Assembly: GCF_001182825.2 (NCBI RefSeq)
Contig: NZ_LFYO02000004.1
Span: 62,001-126,000 of the forward strand
Origin: Streptococcus sp. X13SY08
GTDB lineage: Bacteria; Bacillota; Bacilli; Lactobacillales; Streptococcaceae
Length of the DNA stretch: 64,000 nt
Reading direction: 5' to 3'
Positions 50,696-62,886 of this stretch are shown piece after piece; the stretch's first letter is position 1; the number at the start of each line of letters is the position of its first letter. The position numbers and the translations under genes are program-made. The notes below the pieces were generated by a model that worked only from the letters and a program-made list of their open reading frames with translations, did no database searches and was not told where the DNA came from.

Positions 50696-51509
50696 TTATT
50701 TTACTAGTTTTGGTCATTGTTTTAATTATTTCAGGTTTGTATGTGGTGAAGCAACAAACTGTAGCTATTATCGAACGTTTTGGTAAATACCAGCGCACCT
50801 CAACATCGGGGATTAACTTCAAAATTCCTTTTGGCATTGATGTGATTGCGGCGCGTATTCAACTTCGTCTTTTGCAAAGTGAAATCGTCGTTGAAACTAA
50901 GACACAGGATAATGTATTTGTGACCATGAATGTTGCAACTCAATATCGTGTGAATGAGCAAAATGTCATTGACGCTTATTACAAACTGATGCATCCAGAA
51001 GCGCAGATTAAGTCCTATATTGAAGACGCTCTTTTGCCCTTGAAGTTCAAAAACAAGTGGCAGAGGAAATGTCAACTTACGGCTACATCATTGTCAAAAC
51101 CTTGATTACCAAAGTTGAGCCTGATGCTGAAGTGAAGCAATCCATGAATGAAATCAATGCGGCACAACGTAAACGCGTGGCAGCACAAGAATTGGCAGAA
51201 GCAGATAAAATCAAAATCGTTACAGCGGCCGAAGCGGAGGCTGAAAAAGATCGCCTTCACGGTGTCGGTATTGCCCAACAACGTAAAGCTATCGTTGATG
51301 GATTAGCAGAGTCCATTGCTGAACTGAAAGAAGCTAATGTTGGCATGACAGAAGAGCAGATTATGGCGATTTTATTGACCAACCAATATTTGGATACTCT
51401 TAATACTTTTGCTAGTCACGGTAATCAAACCCTTTTCTTGCCCAATACACCAAATGGAGTAGATGATATTCGTACGCAGGTGCTCTCTGCATTGAAAGCA
51501 AGTAAATAA
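50671..51509 (+). pseudogene. SPFH/band-7 (stomatin-like) protein, deletion with frameshift
   Basis: The N-terminal membrane helix (FLVILLVLVIVLIISGLYVV) leads the SPFH domain (ERFGKYQRTSTSGINFKIPF, VTMNVATQYRVNEQ). After SYIEDALL about 20 residues are missing and the frame shifts near 51035. The rest, ALEVQKQVAEEMSTYGY, a long coiled coil (AAQRKRVAAQELAEADKIK) and C-terminus, is open to 51509. Stomatin-like proteins organise membrane microdomains. ATG 50671 follows AAAGGAG, and the decayed ilvA frame overlaps its start. Confidence 0.8.
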
Positions 51510-51625
51510 AAGCATCCCCCTTTTTTCTGAGTGAACTGATAGAAAAAAATAGATAAGATTACATTAGAAAATGTTATTATTTTCAGTCGATTCCTACTAT
51601 TTTTTGAAGAATGTCAAGAAAATCC

Positions 51626-51673
51626 TTGACAGAAATGTATAAGTTGTACTATAATGGTACTCTATTAGTACAA
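51626..51673 (+). promoter_or_regulatory. Promoter with an 8-bp inverted-repeat operator
   Basis: -35 TTGACA (51626-51631), 18 bases, -10 TATAAT (51650-51655). TTGTACTA (51644-51651) and TAGTACAA (51666-51673) are perfect inverted arms spanning the -10 and start site. The right arm touches the ribosome site. Binding there would block both polymerase and initiation. Confidence 0.7.
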
Positions 51674-51689
51674 AGGAAAGGGGTTTCTA

Positions 51690-51899
51690 ATGACTAGTTA
51701 TGAAAAAGTAGCCGCTGTTGTTGGTTGGGTCCGTGATAAAAAAATCACTGGCTACCGTATCAGCAAAGAAACAAATGCCCGTGAGATGTCTATTATCGCC
51801 CTTGCACAAGGTCGCGCTAAAATCGACAACATTTCATTTGCAACGGCTCTTGGATTGATTGATTTTTACGATAAAAACCATAAAAAGTTTGAAAATTAA
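51690..51899 (+). CDS. Small HTH DNA-binding protein, 69 residues
   Basis: The protein is essentially one helix-turn-helix unit: YRISKETNAREMSIIALAQG followed by ISFATALGLIDFY, a pattern shared with Cro/CI-like minimal domains. Nothing else is attached, so it would act as a dimeric repressor or antirepressor. AAAGGAAAGGGG precedes ATG 51690. It has its own promoter, operator and terminator, so autoregulation is likely. No mobile element or toxin partner is seen next to it. The target genes are unknown. Confidence 0.65.
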   Translation: MTSYEKVAAVVGWVRDKKITGYRISKETNAREMSIIALAQGRAKIDNISFATALGLIDFYDKNHKKFEN

Positions 51900-51909
51900 T
51901 CAAGAGTTT

Positions 51910-51933
51910 AAGCGAGGTCTTCCTCGCTTTTTC
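51910..51933 (+). terminator. Terminator of the small HTH gene
   Basis: AAGCGAGG-TCT-TCCTCGCTT followed by TTTC. Confidence 0.85.
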
Positions 51934-51940
51934 TTATATA

Positions 51941-51977
51941 AAAATACCAGCCATTAAGTGATTGACTGGTATTTTTT
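51941..51977. terminator. Bidirectional terminator, end of the ABC transporter operon
   Basis: AAAATACCAG pairs with CTGGTATTTT; T runs occur on both strands. Confidence 0.75.
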
Positions 51978-52019
51978 GTTTGGGAAAACTAACTAGATTT
52001 GAGAAACTTTATGAACTCC

Positions 52020-52760
52020 TTATTTCAAGAAGCGTTTTAAGAATTCACGTGTCCGTTCTTCTTTAGGTTCTTCAAAGATTTGTTTTGGCGATCCTTCTTC
52101 GGCAATAACACCTTTATCCATGAAGATGACACGATCAGAAACGTCACGAGCAAATTCCATTTCATGGGTCACGATGATCATGGTCAGCCCAGATTTTGCC
52201 AGGACCTGCATGGTTTTTAGAACTTCGCCGACCATCTCTGGATCAAGGGCAGAAGTTGGCTCATCAAAGAGCATGGCTTCTGGGTTAACGGAGAGCGCGC
52301 GTGCAATGGCGACCCGTTGCTTTTGACCACCGGATAATTGTTTAGGCTTAGCGCTCCAATATTGCTCCGTCATTCCAACGCGATTGAGGTTCTCTTTGGC
52401 AATGATTTCGGCTTCTGAACGCGTGCGTTTCAAGACAGTTGTCTGTGCGACGATGGCGTTTTCTAAGACATTGAGATTGTCAAAGAGATTAAAGGATTGG
52501 AAGACCATTCCTAATTTTTCGCGGTAGGTCGTTGCATCGTAATTTTTCTCAAGAACATTTTCACCGTGGAAAAGGATCTGTCCTTCTGTCGGAGTTTCCA
52601 ATAGATTAATGGAACGAAGGAAGGTCGATTTTCCGGAACCTGATGATCCGATGATTGAAATCACTTCACCAGGATTTACAGAAAGGGAAATATCCTTGAG
52701 GACTTGGTTTTGTCCGAATGATTTTTTGAGATGCTTGATTTCTAAAATGGGATTAGACAT
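52020..52760 (-). CDS. glnQ: Polar amino-acid ABC transporter ATP-binding protein
   Basis: 246 residues. Walker [12 protein letters not shown]-loop, signature [15 protein letters not shown], Walker [15 protein letters not shown] and H-loop IVTHEMEF are all present. It belongs to the GlnQ/polar amino acid subfamily and energises the fused binding protein-permease encoded just upstream, which it overlaps by 8 bases. The symbol follows the family; the substrate (Gln, Glu, His or Arg type) is not proven. Confidence 0.85.
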   Translation of the reverse strand: MSNPILEIKHLKKSFGQNQVLKDISLSVNPGEVISIIGSSGSGKSTFLRSINLLETPTEGQILFHGENVLEKNYDATTYREKLGMVFQSFNLFDNLNVLENAIVAQTTVLKRTRSEAEIIAKENLNRVGMTEQYWSAKPKQLSGGQKQRVAIARALSVNPEAMLFDEPTSALDPEMVGEVLKTMQVLAKSGLTMIIVTHEMEFARDVSDRVIFMDKGVIAEEGSPKQIFEEPKEERTREFLKRFLK

Positions 52761-54321
52761 GTGGGCCCTCCTCTACTTGCATTTGATTTGCGCCGGTTGT
52801 GTAGTAATCGGAGTCGAAACGTTTTTCGATCGCTCGAAGAATGCGCGTGACAGTAAAGGTTAAAATGAAGTAAATGATAGCAATTACTGTAAAGGTTTGG
52901 AAATATTGATAGGTCTGAGTTGCCACGGTATTTCCAGAGAAATAGAGTTCAACCACGGAAATAACATTCAATACAGAAGTATCTTTGATGTTGATGACAA
53001 ATTCATTACCAGTAGCTGGAAGAATGTTGCGGACAACCTGTGGCAAGACAATTTTTCGCATGGTTTGTCCATGGGTAAATCCAAGAGCGGTAGCGGCTTC
53101 GAATTGTCCTTTATCTACAGCGAATATACCACCACGGACAATTTCACTCATATAGGCACCAGTATTAATAGACACGATGAAAATGGCCGCCAAAGTACGA
53201 TCAATATTGATACCAAAAGCTTGTGCAGTACCATAATAAATGATCATAGATTGTACAATCATGGGTGTACCACGGAAGACTTCGATGTAGACATTGAGGA
53301 ACCAACCAAATATTTTTTGCAAAATAGCGACTGATTTGTTAGCAGACTTTGGTGCAGTACGGAAAACGCCAATAAGGAGACCGATCAAGGTTCCGACCAA
53401 AGTACCAATGATGGAAATCAGTAAGGTCATACCAGTCCCGCGTAGGAGTGAAGACCAGTTATTTTTAACGATCGTCATTACCTGTGTCAGGAAATTGACT
53501 TCCTCTGTAGCTTCTTCGCCTTGCGACGGTTGCTCTGTAATGACTTGATCCATTAGAGAAACTTGGTCTTCTGTTGAAAATGTTGCTAAGGTTTTATTGA
53601 TTTGTGCGATACGTGGGTCGTTCTTACGCATTCCGATAGCGATAGCAGCATCTGACTCTGAAACTTCAAAGCCTTTTTCCAAAGTCACCATTTTAAAATG
53701 TGAGTTGGCGTTTTCCGCTGTCATAGCTTCAGGTCGCTCTGAAATATAGGCATCAATAACACCAGCCTCTAGTGCCTGACGCATTTGTGCAAAATCACCC
53801 ATAGGCGTTTGCGATTTAGCGTCTACTAGTTGTGGCAATAAATCCACATGCCAGACACCTTGCTGAGCAGTGATTTTTGCATTTGCAAAATCATTGATGG
53901 TTTTTGCATCAGCATAGTCTCCATCACGACGAACCACTAGGACGGGTTCGCTAGTGTAGTAGCTATCAGAAAAAGCGATCTCCTTTTTACGCTCTTCAGT
54001 TGGGCTCATACCAGCGATAATCATGTCAATTTTTCCAGAAGTAAGGGCTGGGACTAAACCTTCCCATTTGGTTTTGACTACCAAAACTTCTTTGTTCATG
54101 TCTGCAGCGATTTTCTTTGCAACTTGAACATCATATCCATTGGCGTATTGATTAGTTCCTTCAATAGGCACTGCCCCGTTGGTGTCATCGTCCTGTGTCC
54201 AGTTGAAGGGAGCATAGGCTGCCTCCATACCGACTCGAAGATAATCATCAGCAGAAACGGGAGTTGTAATGCAGAAGAGTGCCATCCATGCCACAAGAAT
54301 AGTTAAGACTTTCTTTTTCAT
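52753..54321 (-). CDS. Fused substrate-binding protein and permease of an amino-acid ABC transporter
   Basis: 522 residues. Signal peptide ([19 protein letters not shown]), then a periplasmic-type binding domain (about 25-270; [44 protein letters not shown], the usual family-3 motifs). The permease domain (about 290-505) has the EAA loop [21 protein letters not shown]. The fusion puts the receptor on the outer face next to the channel, as in GlnP-type systems. It is transcribed with glnQ from a promoter at 54393-54365. Given the broken brnQ, gdhA and ilv genes, amino-acid import like this is probably important. Confidence 0.85.
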   Translation of the reverse strand: MKKKVLTILVAWMALFCITTPVSADDYLRVGMEAAYAPFNWTQDDDTNGAVPIEGTNQYANGYDVQVAKKIAADMNKEVLVVKTKWEGLVPALTSGKIDMIIAGMSPTEERKKEIAFSDSYYTSEPVLVVRRDGDYADAKTINDFANAKITAQQGVWHVDLLPQLVDAKSQTPMGDFAQMRQALEAGVIDAYISERPEAMTAENANSHFKMVTLEKGFEVSESDAAIAIGMRKNDPRIAQINKTLATFSTEDQVSLMDQVITEQPSQGEEATEEVNFLTQVMTIVKNNWSSLLRGTGMTLLISIIGTLVGTLIGLLIGVFRTAPKSANKSVAILQKIFGWFLNVYIEVFRGTPMIVQSMIIYYGTAQAFGINIDRTLAAIFIVSINTGAYMSEIVRGGIFAVDKGQFEAATALGFTHGQTMRKIVLPQVVRNILPATGNEFVINIKDTSVLNVISVVELYFSGNTVATQTYQYFQTFTVIAIIYFILTFTVTRILRAIEKRFDSDYYTTGANQMQVEEGPHV

Positions 54322-54364
54322 GTGTTTCTCCTTCTATAATCTAGTAATTTTTAATGGTCGTTCT

Positions 54365-54393
54365 ATTGTATAAAAAATTCAGATAAATTGCAA
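54365..54393 (-). promoter_or_regulatory. Promoter of the amino-acid ABC operon
   Basis: Minus strand -35 TTGCAA (54393-54388), 17 bases, -10 TACAAT (54370-54365). A weak CodY-like stretch (11 of 15) overlaps the spacer. Confidence 0.6.
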
Positions 54394-54471
54394 TGTTATT
54401 GGCTAAATAAAAATGAAATTTAAATAAGAAGAAATTATGTTATAATAGAAAAAAATCATCAAGGAGTCGTT

Positions 54472-55308
54472 ATGTTTTCTGAGATATTAAAAGCTCTGTT
54501 TTTTGGGATTATCGAAGGGGTTACTGAATGGCTGCCCGTTTCATCCACAGGGCACTTGATTCTGGTGCAAGAATTCGTACAACTGAACCAAAGCAAATCA
54601 TTTATGGATATGTTCAATATCGTCATCCAGCTGGGAGCTATTTTGGCAGTTATGACGATTTATTTTAAAAAGCTAAATCCCTTTCAACCTGGGAAAACAG
54701 CACATGAAGTTCGCCTGACCTGGCAACTATGGGCTAAGGTTGTGATTGCTTGCATACCGTCTATTTTGATTGCAGTGCCTTTGGATAACTGGTTTGAAGC
54801 GCATTTTAACTTTATGGTACCTGTCGCCATTGCCTTGATCGTTTATGGAATTGCTTTTATCTGGATTGAGAAACGCAATCAGGAAGTTGTTCCTCAGGTA
54901 ACCGATTTGGCGCGAATGTCTTATAAAACGGCACTTCTTATTGGTTGCTTCCAAGTATTGAGTATCGTTCCAGGAACCAGCCGGTCTGGAGCTACCATTC
55001 TTGGAGCCATTATTTTAGGAACGAGTCGTTCGGTAGCAGCTGATTTCACTTTTTTCTTAGCGATTCCAACCATGTTTGGCTATAGTGGTCTTAAGGCTGT
55101 TAAATATTTCATAGATGGGAATGCATTGACAGGATTTCAGGTGCTCTTGCTCTTGATCGCCAGTGTGACAGCATATTTTGTCAGCCTCAGAGCTATTCGC
55201 TTCTTGACAGACTATGTCAAAAAACACGATTTTACTGTATTTGGACAATACCGAATTGTCCTTGGGGCACTTTTGTTGGTTTATGCAGGAATTCGTTTCT
55301 TATTTTAA
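54472..55308 (+). CDS. uppP: Undecaprenyl-diphosphatase
   Basis: 278 residues, BacA/UppP family. The signature [20 protein letters not shown] and the second repeat [14 protein letters not shown] hold the catalytic Glu, Ser and Arg residues. Eight membrane helices. It recycles the lipid carrier for peptidoglycan and wall polymers and gives bacitracin tolerance. It precedes mecA-tagO, where TagO consumes the recycled carrier. Extended -10 TGTTATAAT upstream; ribosome site AAGGAG. Confidence 0.9.
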   Translation: MFSEILKALFFGIIEGVTEWLPVSSTGHLILVQEFVQLNQSKSFMDMFNIVIQLGAILAVMTIYFKKLNPFQPGKTAHEVRLTWQLWAKVVIACIPSILIAVPLDNWFEAHFNFMVPVAIALIVYGIAFIWIEKRNQEVVPQVTDLARMSYKTALLIGCFQVLSIVPGTSRSGATILGAIILGTSRSVAADFTFFLAIPTMFGYSGLKAVKYFIDGNALTGFQVLLLLIASVTAYFVSLRAIRFLTDYVKKHDFTVFGQYRIVLGALLLVYAGIRFLF

Positions 55309-55312
55309 AAAT

Positions 55313-55339
55313 GAAAGGCTATCGCAAAGTAGCCTTTTT
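55313..55339 (+). terminator. Terminator of uppP
   Basis: AAAGGCTA pairs with TAGCCTTT, followed by TT. Confidence 0.85.
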
Positions 55340-55365
55340 GAGGGAGGTCCATTATGGTCTTTCTT

Positions 55366-55394
55366 TTGTAAAATACAAGTAATTCTTGTATAAT
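55366..55394 (+). promoter_or_regulatory. Promoter of mecA-tagO
   Basis: -35 TTGTAA (55366-55371), 17 bases, -10 TATAAT (55389-55394). Confidence 0.75.
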
Positions 55395-55423
55395 GGAAAG
55401 ATAACAATGTATGGAGTAAAGAC

Positions 55424-56152
55424 ATGAAGATGAAACAAATCAGCGATTCAACGCTGAAAATTACGATTAAATTAGAAGATTTAGACGATCGAGGTATGGA
55501 ATTAGCGGATTTTCTTATTCCACAAGAAAAGACGGAAGAATTTTTCTATACCGTTTTGGATGAGTTGGACTTGCCGATGACCTTTCGGGAGAGTGGGATG
55601 CTCAGTTTTCGAGTGACACCTAAGCCAGATAAAATTGATGTTTTTGTAACCAAGTCTGATTTAGATAAAAATATTGATTTTGAGGAGCTGACGGATTTGG
55701 CAAGTCTGGAAGATATTTCTCAAATGACTCCGGATGATTTCTTGAAGACGATTGAAAAAACGATGCGTGAGAAGACGGCTGAGGATCATAAAGCGCACCG
55801 TCACTTGGAAGCGGTCGAAGCGGAAGAAGAGGCTGAGGAAGAAGATTCTCTCACACAGCCTTATGTCTACTATATTCTGGAATTTCCCGAGTTACAAAAA
55901 GCGGTCGAATTTGCTCGTTCGACAGATGTGGAGATGGATACTTCTGAGCTCTACAAGATGGCGGACAAATACTATATGACAGTACTTTTGCATGTAGAAA
56001 ATAAGCCTGCCTGCTATCCTATTTATTTACTATCACGGATGTTGGAGCATGCAGATGATGCGCACGTTAGCCGTCCTTACTTACAGGAGCATGGTCAACT
56101 GCTTTTGCCAGTAGATGCGGTAGATGAATTAAGAAAGGTGCCTTTGGTATGA
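55424..56152 (+). CDS. mecA: Adaptor protein MecA
   Basis: 242 residues. The N-terminal substrate-binding domain (MKQISDSTLKITIKLEDLDDRGM) is joined by an acidic linker to a C-terminal ClpC-binding domain (about 135-240; YVYYILEFPELQKAVEFA). MecA targets regulators such as ComX for ClpCP proteolysis. It overlaps tagO by 4 bases. Confidence 0.9.
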   Translation: MKMKQISDSTLKITIKLEDLDDRGMELADFLIPQEKTEEFFYTVLDELDLPMTFRESGMLSFRVTPKPDKIDVFVTKSDLDKNIDFEELTDLASLEDISQMTPDDFLKTIEKTMREKTAEDHKAHRHLEAVEAEEEAEEEDSLTQPYVYYILEFPELQKAVEFARSTDVEMDTSELYKMADKYYMTVLLHVENKPACYPIYLLSRMLEHADDAHVSRPYLQEHGQLLLPVDAVDELRKVPLV

Positions 56153-57309
56153 TTCCATTTGCGCTCAAGTATATCATTGTCTTGATTTCAACCTTGGTCA
56201 TTGCGGCTCTCGTAACGCCTCTGGTTCGTTTTTTGTCCTTTCGTATCGGTGCGGTAGACAACCCCAATGCTCGTCGGATTAACAAGATTCCTATGCCGAC
56301 AGCTGGAGGATTAGCAATCTTTTTTGCTTTTGCTATTTCTAGCTTGTGGATTTTACCTGCTATTGTGACGCGGATTTCTTTCCATGGCACCTATTTGAAC
56401 TATATTTTCCCCATCGTTCTTGCGGGTGGGATTATCATTTTGACAGGTTTGTTAGATGATATTAAGGAATTACGTCCTATGCCGAAAATGATGGGAATGT
56501 TGCTTGCAGCTTCTATTATCTGGATTTTTACAGATTTCCGTTTCGATGATTTCAAAATTCCCTTTGGTGGTCCTCTTGTACATTTTGCACCGTGGTTGTC
56601 CTTCTGTCTCACCGTTTTGTGGATTGTGGCGATTACAAACGCGGTCAACCTCATTGATGGATTGGATGGTTTAGTATGTGGCGTTTCCATTATTTCCCTG
56701 ATGACAATGGGGATTGTCTCCTATTTCTTTTTGCCAGATAGTAGTATCTTTTTGACCTTGACGATTTTTGTTTTGGTGGCAGCTATTGCAGGTTTTCTAC
56801 CATATAATTATAATCCTGCTATTATTTATTTGGGCGATACTGGCGCTCTTTTCATTGGTTTTATGATTGGTGTTTTGTCTCTACAAGGTTTGAAGAATTC
56901 AACAGCAGTAGCAGTCGTGACCCCCATGATTATTCTTGGGGTTCCGCTTACGGATACAGTCGTAGCGATTGTGAGACGGACACTTTCGGGGCAAAAATTT
57001 TACGAAGCAGATCGCATGCATTTGCACCATCGTCTCTTATCGCTTGGATTAACTCATCGCGGAACTGTTTTGGTCATTTACGCCATCTCCTTTGTCTTTT
57101 CCTTGATTTCACTTCTCTTAAATGTGTCTAGTCGATTGGGAGGCATCTTCCTTATGATTGGATTGATTTTAGGAGTACTCATTCTTAGTGAATTGGTAGG
57201 GATTTTTGGTGAAAACCGCACCCCGCTTCTCAATGTGCTCCGCTTCATAGGTAATTCTTCCTATCGCCAAGAACATATTGAAAAATGGAAAAACAAAAAA
57301 TTAAAATAA
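56149..57309 (+). CDS. tagO: UDP-GlcNAc:undecaprenyl-phosphate GlcNAc-1-phosphate transferase
   Basis: 386 residues, about 11 membrane helices. Conserved sites GLLDDIKEL (DDxxD-like), NAVNLIDGLDGL, YLGDTGALF and HLHHRLL are all present. It makes the first lipid-linked sugar for wall teichoic acid or rhamnose polysaccharide synthesis. It is translationally coupled to mecA, a conserved streptococcal arrangement. Confidence 0.85.
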   Translation: MIPFALKYIIVLISTLVIAALVTPLVRFLSFRIGAVDNPNARRINKIPMPTAGGLAIFFAFAISSLWILPAIVTRISFHGTYLNYIFPIVLAGGIIILTGLLDDIKELRPMPKMMGMLLAASIIWIFTDFRFDDFKIPFGGPLVHFAPWLSFCLTVLWIVAITNAVNLIDGLDGLVCGVSIISLMTMGIVSYFFLPDSSIFLTLTIFVLVAAIAGFLPYNYNPAIIYLGDTGALFIGFMIGVLSLQGLKNSTAVAVVTPMIILGVPLTDTVVAIVRRTLSGQKFYEADRMHLHHRLLSLGLTHRGTVLVIYAISFVFSLISLLLNVSSRLGGIFLMIGLILGVLILSELVGIFGENRTPLLNVLRFIGNSSYRQEHIEKWKNKKLK

Positions 57310-57352
57310 AAAAGTATTTCTTTCTTATAACGGAATGTTTTCAAACACCACT

Positions 57353-57382
57353 AGAGCCCAATAGGCTCTTTTTTGGTATAAT
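57353..57382 (+). promoter_or_regulatory. Terminator of tagO followed by the extended -10 of suf
   Basis: AGAGCC-CAATA-GGCTCT with a T run (57353-57374), then TGGTATAAT (57374-57382), a TGn-extended -10, 31 bases before sufC. Confidence 0.7.
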
Positions 57383-57412
57383 ACAATGAGATAAAAATAA
57401 AAGGAGACTATC

Positions 57413-58183
57413 ATGTCTGTATTGGAAATTAAAAATCTTCATGTGTCAATTGAGAACAAAAAAATCTTGAAAGGTGTCAATTTGACGCTCAAAACGGGTG
57501 AGGTTGCAGCTATCATGGGACCAAACGGCACAGGGAAATCAACCTTATCAGCAGCCATCGTGGGTCATCCGAATTACGAAGTAACAGAAGGGGAAGTTCT
57601 TCTGGATGGTGAAAATATTTTTGAGATGGAAGTGGACGAACGCGCTCGTTTAGGCCTTTTCCTTGCCATGCAATATCCATCAGAAATCCCTGGTATTACC
57701 AATGCTGAATTTATCCGCGCAGCCATGAATGCGGGTAAAGAAGACGATGAAAAAATCTCTGTTCGTGACTTCATCACGAAATTAGACGAGAAAATGGAAC
57801 TTCTTGGTATGAAAGAAGAAATGGCAGAGCGTTACCTCAATGAAGGCTTTTCAGGTGGTGAGAAAAAACGCAACGAAATTTTGCAACTCCTCATGCTGGA
57901 ACCTAAGTTTGCCCTTCTTGACGAGATTGACTCAGGTCTTGATATCGACGCTCTCAAAGTCGTGTCAAAAGGTGTCAATGAAATGCGTGGTGAAGGATTT
58001 GGTGCTATGATTATCACCCACTATCAACGCCTCCTCAATTACATCACGCCTGATGTGGTCCATGTCATGATGGAAGGAAAAGTTGTTCTTTCAGGTGGTC
58101 CAGAATTGGCTGCTCGCCTTGAAAAAGAGGGATACGCTCAAATCGCAGAAGAGCTTGGCTATGAATATAGTGAAGAAGTCTAG
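57413..58183 (+). CDS. sufC: Fe-S assembly ATPase SufC
   Basis: 256 residues, ABC ATPase fold with Walker A GPNGTGKST, signature FSGGEKKRNEI and Walker B FALLDEIDSGLDIDAL. SufC drives conformational change in the SufBCD scaffold. First gene of the operon; ribosome site AAGGAG. Confidence 0.95.
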   Translation: MSVLEIKNLHVSIENKKILKGVNLTLKTGEVAAIMGPNGTGKSTLSAAIVGHPNYEVTEGEVLLDGENIFEMEVDERARLGLFLAMQYPSEIPGITNAEFIRAAMNAGKEDDEKISVRDFITKLDEKMELLGMKEEMAERYLNEGFSGGEKKRNEILQLLMLEPKFALLDEIDSGLDIDALKVVSKGVNEMRGEGFGAMIITHYQRLLNYITPDVVHVMMEGKVVLSGGPELAARLEKEGYAQIAEELGYEYSEEV

Positions 58184-58196
58184 TTTGGAGGCGCTT

Positions 58197-59459
58197 ATGT
58201 CAAAACAAGATATTTTAGCTTTTTCACAGACCAAAGGGGAGCCGATATGGCTACAAGATTTGCGACTTTCGGCTTTTGAAAAAATAGCTGAGCTGGATTT
58301 ACCAGCTATTGAACGTGTTAAGTTTCATCGATGGAACTTGGGAGATGGGACTCTGGCAGAATCTGATTTTGCAGGGAATATCCCAGATTTTACTGCTCTT
58401 GGTGATAATCCTAAATTAGTCCAAGTTGGGACACAAACAGTTCTTGAGCAGTTGCCAATGGAACTCATCAACCAAGGGGTTATTTTTATAGATTTCCACT
58501 CAGCCTTGGAGGAAATTCCTCAAATCATTGAACAGCATTTTGGGACGGCCGTGTCCTACGACGAGGACAAACTGGCAGCTTATAACTATGCCTGCTTCAA
58601 TAGCGCAGCTGTTCTCTATGTTCCTGATAATGTGGAAATTGATCAACCTATTGAAGGCATTTTTCTTCAGGACAGCGATAGCGCCCTTCCTTTTAACAAA
58701 CACATTCTCATTGTTGCAGGAAAAAACAGCTCCTTCTCTTATTTAGAACGTTTTGAATCCATCGGACAAGGCCAAGTAGAAGTGAGTGCCAATATTTCGG
58801 TTGAAGTCATCGCCCAAGCAGGTAGTCAGATTAAGTTTTCTGCGATTGACCGTCTTGGAGAACATGTCACGGCTTACATGAGTCGTCGAGCACGTCACGC
58901 CAATGATGCGACAGTGGATTGGGCACTTGGTGTGATGAATGAAGGCAACGTCATTGCGGATTTTGATAGTGATTTGATTGGAAATGGTAGCCGTGCTAAC
59001 TTAAAAGTTGTTGCAGCGTCAAGCGGTCGTCAAATTCAAGGGATTGATACGCGTGTTACCAATTACGGTCAGCATTCAATCGGTCATATCCTGCAACATG
59101 GAGTCATCTTAGAGCGTGGGACTCTTACTTTTAATGGTATTGGCCACATTGTTAAGGGGGCTAAAGGAGCAGACGCTCAACAAGAAAGTCGCGTACTGAT
59201 GTTGTCCGACAAGGCACGAAGTGATGCTAATCCTATTCTTTTGATTGATGAGAATGAAGTGACGGCTGGACATGCAGCTTCTATCGGTCAAGTGGACCCA
59301 GAAGATATGTACTATCTTATGAGCCGTGGAATTGACCAATCAACTGCAGAACGTCTCGTTATTCATGGCTTCCTGGGTACTGTTATCACGGAAATTCCGG
59401 TCAAAGAAGTGCGTGATGAGATGGTTGACGTATTGGATAGTAAGTTAGACAAACGCTAA
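58197..59459 (+). CDS. sufD: Fe-S scaffold subunit SufD
   Basis: 420 residues from ATG 58197, which follows TTGGAGG 13 bases after the sufC stop. The beta-helix core with DRLGEHVTAYMSRRARHAND and the C-terminal block AGHAASIGQVDPEDMYYLMSRG match the SufB/SufD family. It partners SufB and SufC. Confidence 0.9.
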   Translation: MSKQDILAFSQTKGEPIWLQDLRLSAFEKIAELDLPAIERVKFHRWNLGDGTLAESDFAGNIPDFTALGDNPKLVQVGTQTVLEQLPMELINQGVIFIDFHSALEEIPQIIEQHFGTAVSYDEDKLAAYNYACFNSAAVLYVPDNVEIDQPIEGIFLQDSDSALPFNKHILIVAGKNSSFSYLERFESIGQGQVEVSANISVEVIAQAGSQIKFSAIDRLGEHVTAYMSRRARHANDATVDWALGVMNEGNVIADFDSDLIGNGSRANLKVVAASSGRQIQGIDTRVTNYGQHSIGHILQHGVILERGTLTFNGIGHIVKGAKGADAQQESRVLMLSDKARSDANPILLIDENEVTAGHAASIGQVDPEDMYYLMSRGIDQSTAERLVIHGFLGTVITEIPVKEVRDEMVDVLDSKLDKR

Positions 59460-59493
59460 GAGAGTACAGTAAAGTGTTTTCTGTGGGAAATGA

Positions 59494-61106
<1,613 letters not shown>

Positions 61107-61123
<17 letters not shown>

Positions 61124-61271
61124 TCGCGATGAGAATGAAAATGGGCGATAATGCCTTTTTCGTGATCTAGTCAGTCTTCTAGCAAGTTGCGTCGGGAACT
61201 TGCGTCCTTCAAGGGACTGCTTTAGCAGCCGAAGAAGGTAAAGAGTGAAACGCAGTGAGATGTAATTGCGA
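61107..61271 (+). repeat. 23-bp direct repeat of the sufU end flanking a 119-bp insert
   Basis: AACGCAGTGAGATGTAAT followed by CGCGA (61107-61129) recurs at 61249-61271 with TGCGA, one mismatch in 23. The intervening segment holds GCAAGTT/AACTTGC and CTGCT/AGCAG hairpins. It enlarges the sufU-sufB gap to about 300 bases. The rest of the gap to 61420 shows no gene, only a possible stem GTAAAGTCT/AGATTTTAC near 61280. Confidence 0.6.
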
Positions 61272-61420
61272 CAGGAGGTAAAGTCTTCGATGATGAGATT
61301 TTACTGAATTAGCTAACCTTCTAATTTAATCGCTAAGGTGAGATGGAAGTTTGATGGCTAGATGAATTCAACTAAACCAAATAAAACATGCAAAAATCTT
61401 AAAAAATAAGTGAGAAAAGT

Positions 61421-62839
61421 ATGACAGAAACAAATGAAATTGTGGAACCAAAGCCCATTGATTTAGGGGAATACCAATTTGGTTTTCACGACGATGTAGA
61501 GCCCGTCTATTCAACGGGTAAGGGGCTCAATGAAGCTGTTGTCCGTGAAATGTCTGCAGCTAAAGACGAACCTGAATGGATGCTAGATTTTCGCCTGAAA
61601 TCGCTAGAAGCCTTTAACCAAAAACCGATGCAAAAGTGGGGGCCAGATCTTTCAAGCATTGATTTTGATGATTTGGTTTACTATCAAAAACCATCAGACA
61701 AACCAGCACGGTCATGGGATGATGTTCCTGAAAAAATAAAGGAAACCTTTGAACGAATTGGGATTCCAGAGGCAGAACGTGCTTACTTGGCGGGAGCTTC
61801 TGCTCAATACGAATCAGAAGTTGTTTACCATAATATGAAGGACGAATTCGAAAAGTTGGGCATCATCTTTACGGATACCGACTCAGCTCTCAAGGAATAC
61901 CCAGAGCTCTTCAAAAAATATTTCTCAAAATTGGTCCCACCAACGGACAACAAGTTTGCTGCCCTTAATTCGGCGGTATGGTCTGGTGGAGCCTTTATCT
62001 ATGTGCCCAAAGGCGTCAAAGTAGATATTCCCCTTCAGACTTATTTCCGCATTAATAACCAGAACACTGGGCAATTTGAACGTACCTTGATTATCGTTGA
62101 TGAAGGTGCTAGTGTCGATTATGTAGAAGGGTGTACCGCACCGACCTACTCGACCAATAGTTTGCACGCGGCCATCGTAGAAATTTTTGCCCTGAAAGGT
62201 GCCTATGTACGCTACACGACCATTCAAAACTGGTCAGATAATGTGTATAATTTGGTTACAAAGCGTGCGCGAGCTGAGAAGAATGCTACCGTAGAATGGA
62301 TTGACGGGAACCTTGGTGCCAAAACGACCATGAAATATCCTGCCGTTTATCTGGAAGGAGAAGGTGCGCGTGGTACCATGTTGACCATTGCCTTTGCCAA
62401 TACAGGACAAAATCAAGATACAGGTGCCAAGATGATTCATAATGCACCGCACACATCGTCATCTATTGTTTCAAAATCCATCGCAAAAGGCGGAGGAGCG
62501 GTAAACTACCGGGGTCAAGTTACCTTTGGAAAAAATTCAGCTAAATCCGTCAGTCACATTGAGTGCGATACCATTATCATGGATGATATCTCAACATCGG
62601 ATACGATTCCATTCAATGAAATCCATAATTCACAAGTGGCGCTCGAGCATGAAGCAAAAGTTTCCAAAATTTCTGAAGAACAACTTTACTACCTTATGAG
62701 TCGTGGCTTGTCAGAAAGTGAAGCGACAGAAATGATTGTTATGGGCTTTGTTGAACCATTTACCAAAGAACTCCCAATGGAGTATGCTGTCGAGCTTAAC
62801 CGTTTGATTGCTTATGAAATGGAAGGATCGGTTGGGTAG
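61421..62839 (+). CDS. sufB: Fe-S scaffold subunit SufB
   Basis: 472 residues. Core motifs [27 protein letters not shown] with a conserved Cys, [15 protein letters not shown], and the C-terminal [19 protein letters not shown] are present. SufB is the scaffold on which clusters are built. Last gene of the operon, separated from sufU by an insert. The frame is intact. Confidence 0.95.
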   Translation: MTETNEIVEPKPIDLGEYQFGFHDDVEPVYSTGKGLNEAVVREMSAAKDEPEWMLDFRLKSLEAFNQKPMQKWGPDLSSIDFDDLVYYQKPSDKPARSWDDVPEKIKETFERIGIPEAERAYLAGASAQYESEVVYHNMKDEFEKLGIIFTDTDSALKEYPELFKKYFSKLVPPTDNKFAALNSAVWSGGAFIYVPKGVKVDIPLQTYFRINNQNTGQFERTLIIVDEGASVDYVEGCTAPTYSTNSLHAAIVEIFALKGAYVRYTTIQNWSDNVYNLVTKRARAEKNATVEWIDGNLGAKTTMKYPAVYLEGEGARGTMLTIAFANTGQNQDTGAKMIHNAPHTSSSIVSKSIAKGGGAVNYRGQVTFGKNSAKSVSHIECDTIIMDDISTSDTIPFNEIHNSQVALEHEAKVSKISEEQLYYLMSRGLSESEATEMIVMGFVEPFTKELPMEYAVELNRLIAYEMEGSVG

Positions 62840-62886
62840 TGTTTTTAGTAGTGGAATAGCTATAATGCTCTTCTACATACATAACC

